From positions 1 through 64,000 of the forward strand of contig CACZGH010000003.1 of the NCBI GenBank assembly GCA_902780635.1: DNA of 64,000 nucleotides, written 5' to 3'. How positions within the stretch are numbered: position 1 is the first letter of the stretch; each line of letters begins with the position of its first letter. The translations under genes were made by a program, and so were the position numbers. Positions 61,543 through 64,000 of the stretch are shown one piece after another. The notes below the pieces were generated by a model. That model saw nothing but the letters and a program-made list of their open reading frames with translations, had not been told where the DNA came from and did not search any database. The DNA is from an uncultured Prevotellaceae bacterium (GTDB taxonomy: Bacteria > Bacteroidota > Bacteroidia > Bacteroidales > Bacteroidaceae).

Positions 61543-63378
61543 ATGAAGACAAGACACATTATATTATTATTTATCGGTATCCTCGCTTTCTGCTCATGCG
61601 ACGATATGTTTGAGCCAGCCAAAAGAAACTTCCGACAGTTGGAAGACATGACTGAGGAATCCGACTACGCACATGGTCTGCTGATGTACGGCTATGGTAG
61701 TCTTCCCTATATGAGGACCACTCAAACCGACGTTGCCACGGATGATGCTGTCACCAACTTGAATAGCAATTCTTACATGGATATCGCCGCCTATGGCACA
61801 TGGAGGTCAGACAACAACCCCCTGTCACAATGGGACAATTGCAAAGGTGGCATTCAGTATATCAATCTTTTCCTCACCATCGTAGAAAAGACGAAGTGGG
61901 CTCCCAGTGCAGAGTCCAAGCAGCAGATGTTCATTGACCGCATGAAAGGCGAAGCATTCGGACTTCGTGCGCTCCTTTACTACTTTTTGTTGCAGGCACA
62001 TGGAGGCTATGCTGACGACGGCATACTCTATGGCGTACCATTGCTGACGACTCCTGAAAACGGTAGCTCAGACTTCAACCAGCCACGCGCCACATTTGCC
62101 GACTGTGTCAAGCAATGTTTTGTCGACTGCGACAGTGCCATGGCATATCTCCCTGTAGAATACGAAGACATTTCATCAGATGATGAAATCCCTGCCAAGT
62201 ATCGGGCTCTTGGTGCCAACTATTCCAGTTTCAACCTGATATTCGGCGCCAACGCAAAAGGTCTGATGTCTGCAAAGATAGCCGAGGCCGTCAAGGCACA
62301 GATAGCTTTGCTTGCGGCAAGCCCTGCATTCCGGGAACAAAGCGGTGTGACTTCTGCTGAGGCTGCAACACTCTGCGCCAATGTCCTCAAACGCATTGGT
62401 GGGTTGGAAGGTTTTGACCCAGTAGGAAACATCTGGTACAAGAACAGTTCAAAACTGGGCCCAGGTTCTTCAGAAATGCCTGAAATACTTTGGCGCGAAG
62501 ACCGTACTGATAGCCAGAATAATACAGACCAGGAAGGTGACAACTTCCCTCCATCACTTTATGGCCGCGGCCGCGTCAATCCTTCGCAGAATCTGGTCGA
62601 CGCGTTCCCCATGCGTAACGGACTTCCTATCTCGGCTTCCAATTCTGGCTACAATCCCAAGGACCCATACGCCAACCGTGACCCACGTCTTTCTGACTAC
62701 GTCCTCTACAACGGCACTACATTCAGAAGAACAGATATCATCACCGGCACATATCCGAACTCTAATGGAAAGAAAGACGACAACATCAATCAGCAACCTA
62801 CCATGTCGACACGTACCGGCTATTATCTGAAGAAGCTTCTCCGCGATGACGTTAGTCCTTCGGCAAGTGGTTCTGAAATCAAGCAGTGGCACATCTATCC
62901 ACGCATCCGTTACACAGAGATCTTCTTGGCATACGCAGAAGCTGCCAATGACGCCTGGGGACCCAAAGCTGACCCAACAGGCATCGGCTTCACTGCTTAC
63001 GATGTGATCAAAGCCATCCGTGAGCGCGCCGGACTCGGCACCAATGAGATTGGACAGCCGCTCCCAGAAGGTGATGTCTATCTGGAAGAGTGTGCTGGTG
63101 ACCAAGCCAAGATGACCAACCTCATCCGCAATGAGCGTCGTCTGGAGCTTTGCTTTGAGAACAAACGCTTCTGGGACCTCCGTCGTTGGATGATGCCGCT
63201 CGACGAAAAGATTAAAGGTGTGCAAATTGACCGCAACAAGGAAACCAATGAGCTCACCTATACCATTATTCATGTCGAGGACCGCAATTTCGACAGCACT
63301 TATCAGTGGTACGGCCCCATTCCAAAGAGTGAAATACTCAAATGGAGCAAACTCAAGCAAAACAAGGGCTGGAAATAA
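61543..63378 (+). CDS. SusD/RagB surface glycan-binding lipoprotein, second copy
   Basis: A 611-residue SusD-like lipoprotein (MKTRHIILLFIGILAFCSCDDMFEP; lipobox Cys at 17 or 19). It has GEAFGLRALLYYFLLQAHGGYADDG, an internal TPR region and the conserved C-terminal RNERRLELCFENKRFWDLRRWM, ending LKQNKGWK. A TTG-initiated frame begins 9 bp earlier, but ATG 61543 is the plausible start. Partner of the second SusC, 23 bp upstream. Little resemblance to the first SusD outside core motifs, so the two pairs probably bind different oligosaccharides or different parts of one glycan. Confidence 0.95.
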   Translation: MKTRHIILLFIGILAFCSCDDMFEPAKRNFRQLEDMTEESDYAHGLLMYGYGSLPYMRTTQTDVATDDAVTNLNSNSYMDIAAYGTWRSDNNPLSQWDNCKGGIQYINLFLTIVEKTKWAPSAESKQQMFIDRMKGEAFGLRALLYYFLLQAHGGYADDGILYGVPLLTTPENGSSDFNQPRATFADCVKQCFVDCDSAMAYLPVEYEDISSDDEIPAKYRALGANYSSFNLIFGANAKGLMSAKIAEAVKAQIALLAASPAFREQSGVTSAEAATLCANVLKRIGGLEGFDPVGNIWYKNSSKLGPGSSEMPEILWREDRTDSQNNTDQEGDNFPPSLYGRGRVNPSQNLVDAFPMRNGLPISASNSGYNPKDPYANRDPRLSDYVLYNGTTFRRTDIITGTYPNSNGKKDDNINQQPTMSTRTGYYLKKLLRDDVSPSASGSEIKQWHIYPRIRYTEIFLAYAEAANDAWGPKADPTGIGFTAYDVIKAIRERAGLGTNEIGQPLPEGDVYLEECAGDQAKMTNLIRNERRLELCFENKRFWDLRRWMMPLDEKIKGVQIDRNKETNELTYTIIHVEDRNFDSTYQWYGPIPKSEILKWSKLKQNKGWK

Positions 63379-63437
63379 TCGTACTGAAGAATAAAAATTG
63401 ATAATAGAAAGTTTTATAACAGCAAACTATCAAAATT

Positions 63438-64000
63438 ATGAAACTTAAAAAATATATATACGGAGTAGTCCTGGGAACGCTCACTCTCGCCTATTCATCA
63501 TGTTATAATGCAGAGCATGAGTTCCCTGACTATGAAGGAGGTACAACTGCCTACTTCCCTTACCAGTTCCCTGTACGTACACTTATCCTTGGCAACGACA
63601 TCTACGACAACACGCTCGACAACGAGCACAAGTGTCGGATATGGTCGACCATGGGTGGCGCTTACGGTGGACGTAAAGCATTTGTGGAGATAGCTGTCGA
63701 TGAGTCACTCTGCGACAACCTCTGGTTTGTAGACGCAGGTGGAAACCCATCAACACCTGTGCTTCCGATGCCATCAGCGTACTATCAACTTTCATCCAAC
63801 ACCATTCCTTACAATGGCGATCAACGTGGTTATGTGGAAGTACAGTTCACCGATGCTTTCTTCAACGATGCGAAAGCTGTCGAGAACACCTACGTCATCC
63901 CATTGGTGATGAAAAGCGTGAGTGGCATCGACCATATTCTTACTGGCACACCACGTGAAGGTCTCACTCCATCTCGTACCAATACAGAGGATTGGGATGT
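63438..64000 (+). CDS. DUF1735-like surface lipoprotein, 3' end outside the window
   Basis: The frame opens at ATG 63438 and runs without a stop to the window end (187 codons). The product has a lipoprotein signal (MKLKKYIYGVVLGTLTLAYSSC, Cys22), then a beta-sandwich region (EHEFPDYEGGTTAYFPYQFP; SAYYQLSSNTIPYNGDQRG; YVEVQFTDAFFNDAKAVENT; YVIPLVMKSVSG) resembling the DUF1735/BT_3987 domain of surface glycan-binding proteins found after SusD genes. In the Xus xylan locus a lipoprotein occupies this place (XusE), followed by a GH10 xylanase. Truncated at base 64000, so the rest cannot be judged. Confidence 0.82.
   Translation, partial: MKLKKYIYGVVLGTLTLAYSSCYNAEHEFPDYEGGTTAYFPYQFPVRTLILGNDIYDNTLDNEHKCRIWSTMGGAYGGRKAFVEIAVDESLCDNLWFVDAGGNPSTPVLPMPSAYYQLSSNTIPYNGDQRGYVEVQFTDAFFNDAKAVENTYVIPLVMKSVSGIDHILTGTPREGLTPSRTNTEDWD

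Overview
This is a chromosomal stretch of a Bacteroidota bacterium, most likely of the Prevotella/Segatella/Xylanibacter group. The evidence is two SusC/SusD pairs, Bacteroidota promoters (-7 box TAnnTTTG, most often TATCTTTG, in several places with TTTG or TTG about 20 bp upstream), many lipoprotein signal peptides, a BlaI/BlaR1-type pair with a TonB-like tail, and the short C-terminal tails (YNIAGQR, YTVAGQS) of secreted Prevotella proteins. No rRNA, tRNA, CRISPR array, phage or transposase gene was recognised.

Layout. 0-7 kb: a flavoprotein and a surface serpin (minus), an ECF sigma factor with a membrane-anchored beta-barrel partner, a secreted YhcH-like protein and a small coiled-coil protein. 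7-9.2 kb: repeat-rich DNA, a PepSY-like protein and an Asn/Gly-rich secreted protein. 9.5-11.7 kb: pseudouridine kinase and pseudouridine-5'-phosphate glycosidase, enclosed by two nearly identical ~177-bp repeats. 11.7-15.3 kb: a large secreted GH2 enzyme. 15.4-18 kb: a peroxide-stress operon (glutathione peroxidase, OhrR/MarR regulator, ferritin-like protein, glutathione peroxidase-nitroreductase fusion) behind three copies of a TATCGCAA(G/A)CG motif. 18-24.5 kb: a lipoprotein flavodoxin, a tyrosine phosphatase lipoprotein, a second PepSY-like protein, an iron-type alcohol dehydrogenase, an SGNH hydrolase and small proteins. 24.9-35.1 kb (minus): a tight MATE exporter / two-module NRPS / sodium-amino-acid symporter operon. 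35.7-38.9 kb: BlaR1-like and BlaI-like proteins and a DUF4421 protein. 39-47.4 kb: secreted GH51 arabinofuranosidase, a repeat protein and a CE15-type glucuronoyl esterase. 48-53 kb: M28 peptidase with PDZ domain, a membrane protein, a calycin-like lipoprotein and a TonB receptor. 53.3-64 kb: a polysaccharide utilization locus with two SusC/SusD pairs and a DUF1735-like lipoprotein cut by the window end.

How it fits together. The right half looks like hemicellulose use: esterase and arabinofuranosidase would strip side chains from glucuronoarabinoxylan, and the tandem SusC/SusD genes followed by a lipoprotein resemble the Xus xylan import system (inference; no xylanase is inside the window). 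The most distinctive system is the NRPS operon. The synthetase is C-A-T-C-A-T-R, with intact condensation motifs, carrier serines and an NAD(P)H-dependent terminal reductase, so it should release a dipeptide aldehyde or its cyclised pyrazinone-type product. A MATE pump lies just upstream and an amino-acid symporter just downstream. Intergenic DNA is rich in dispersed palindromic repeats without coding capacity.
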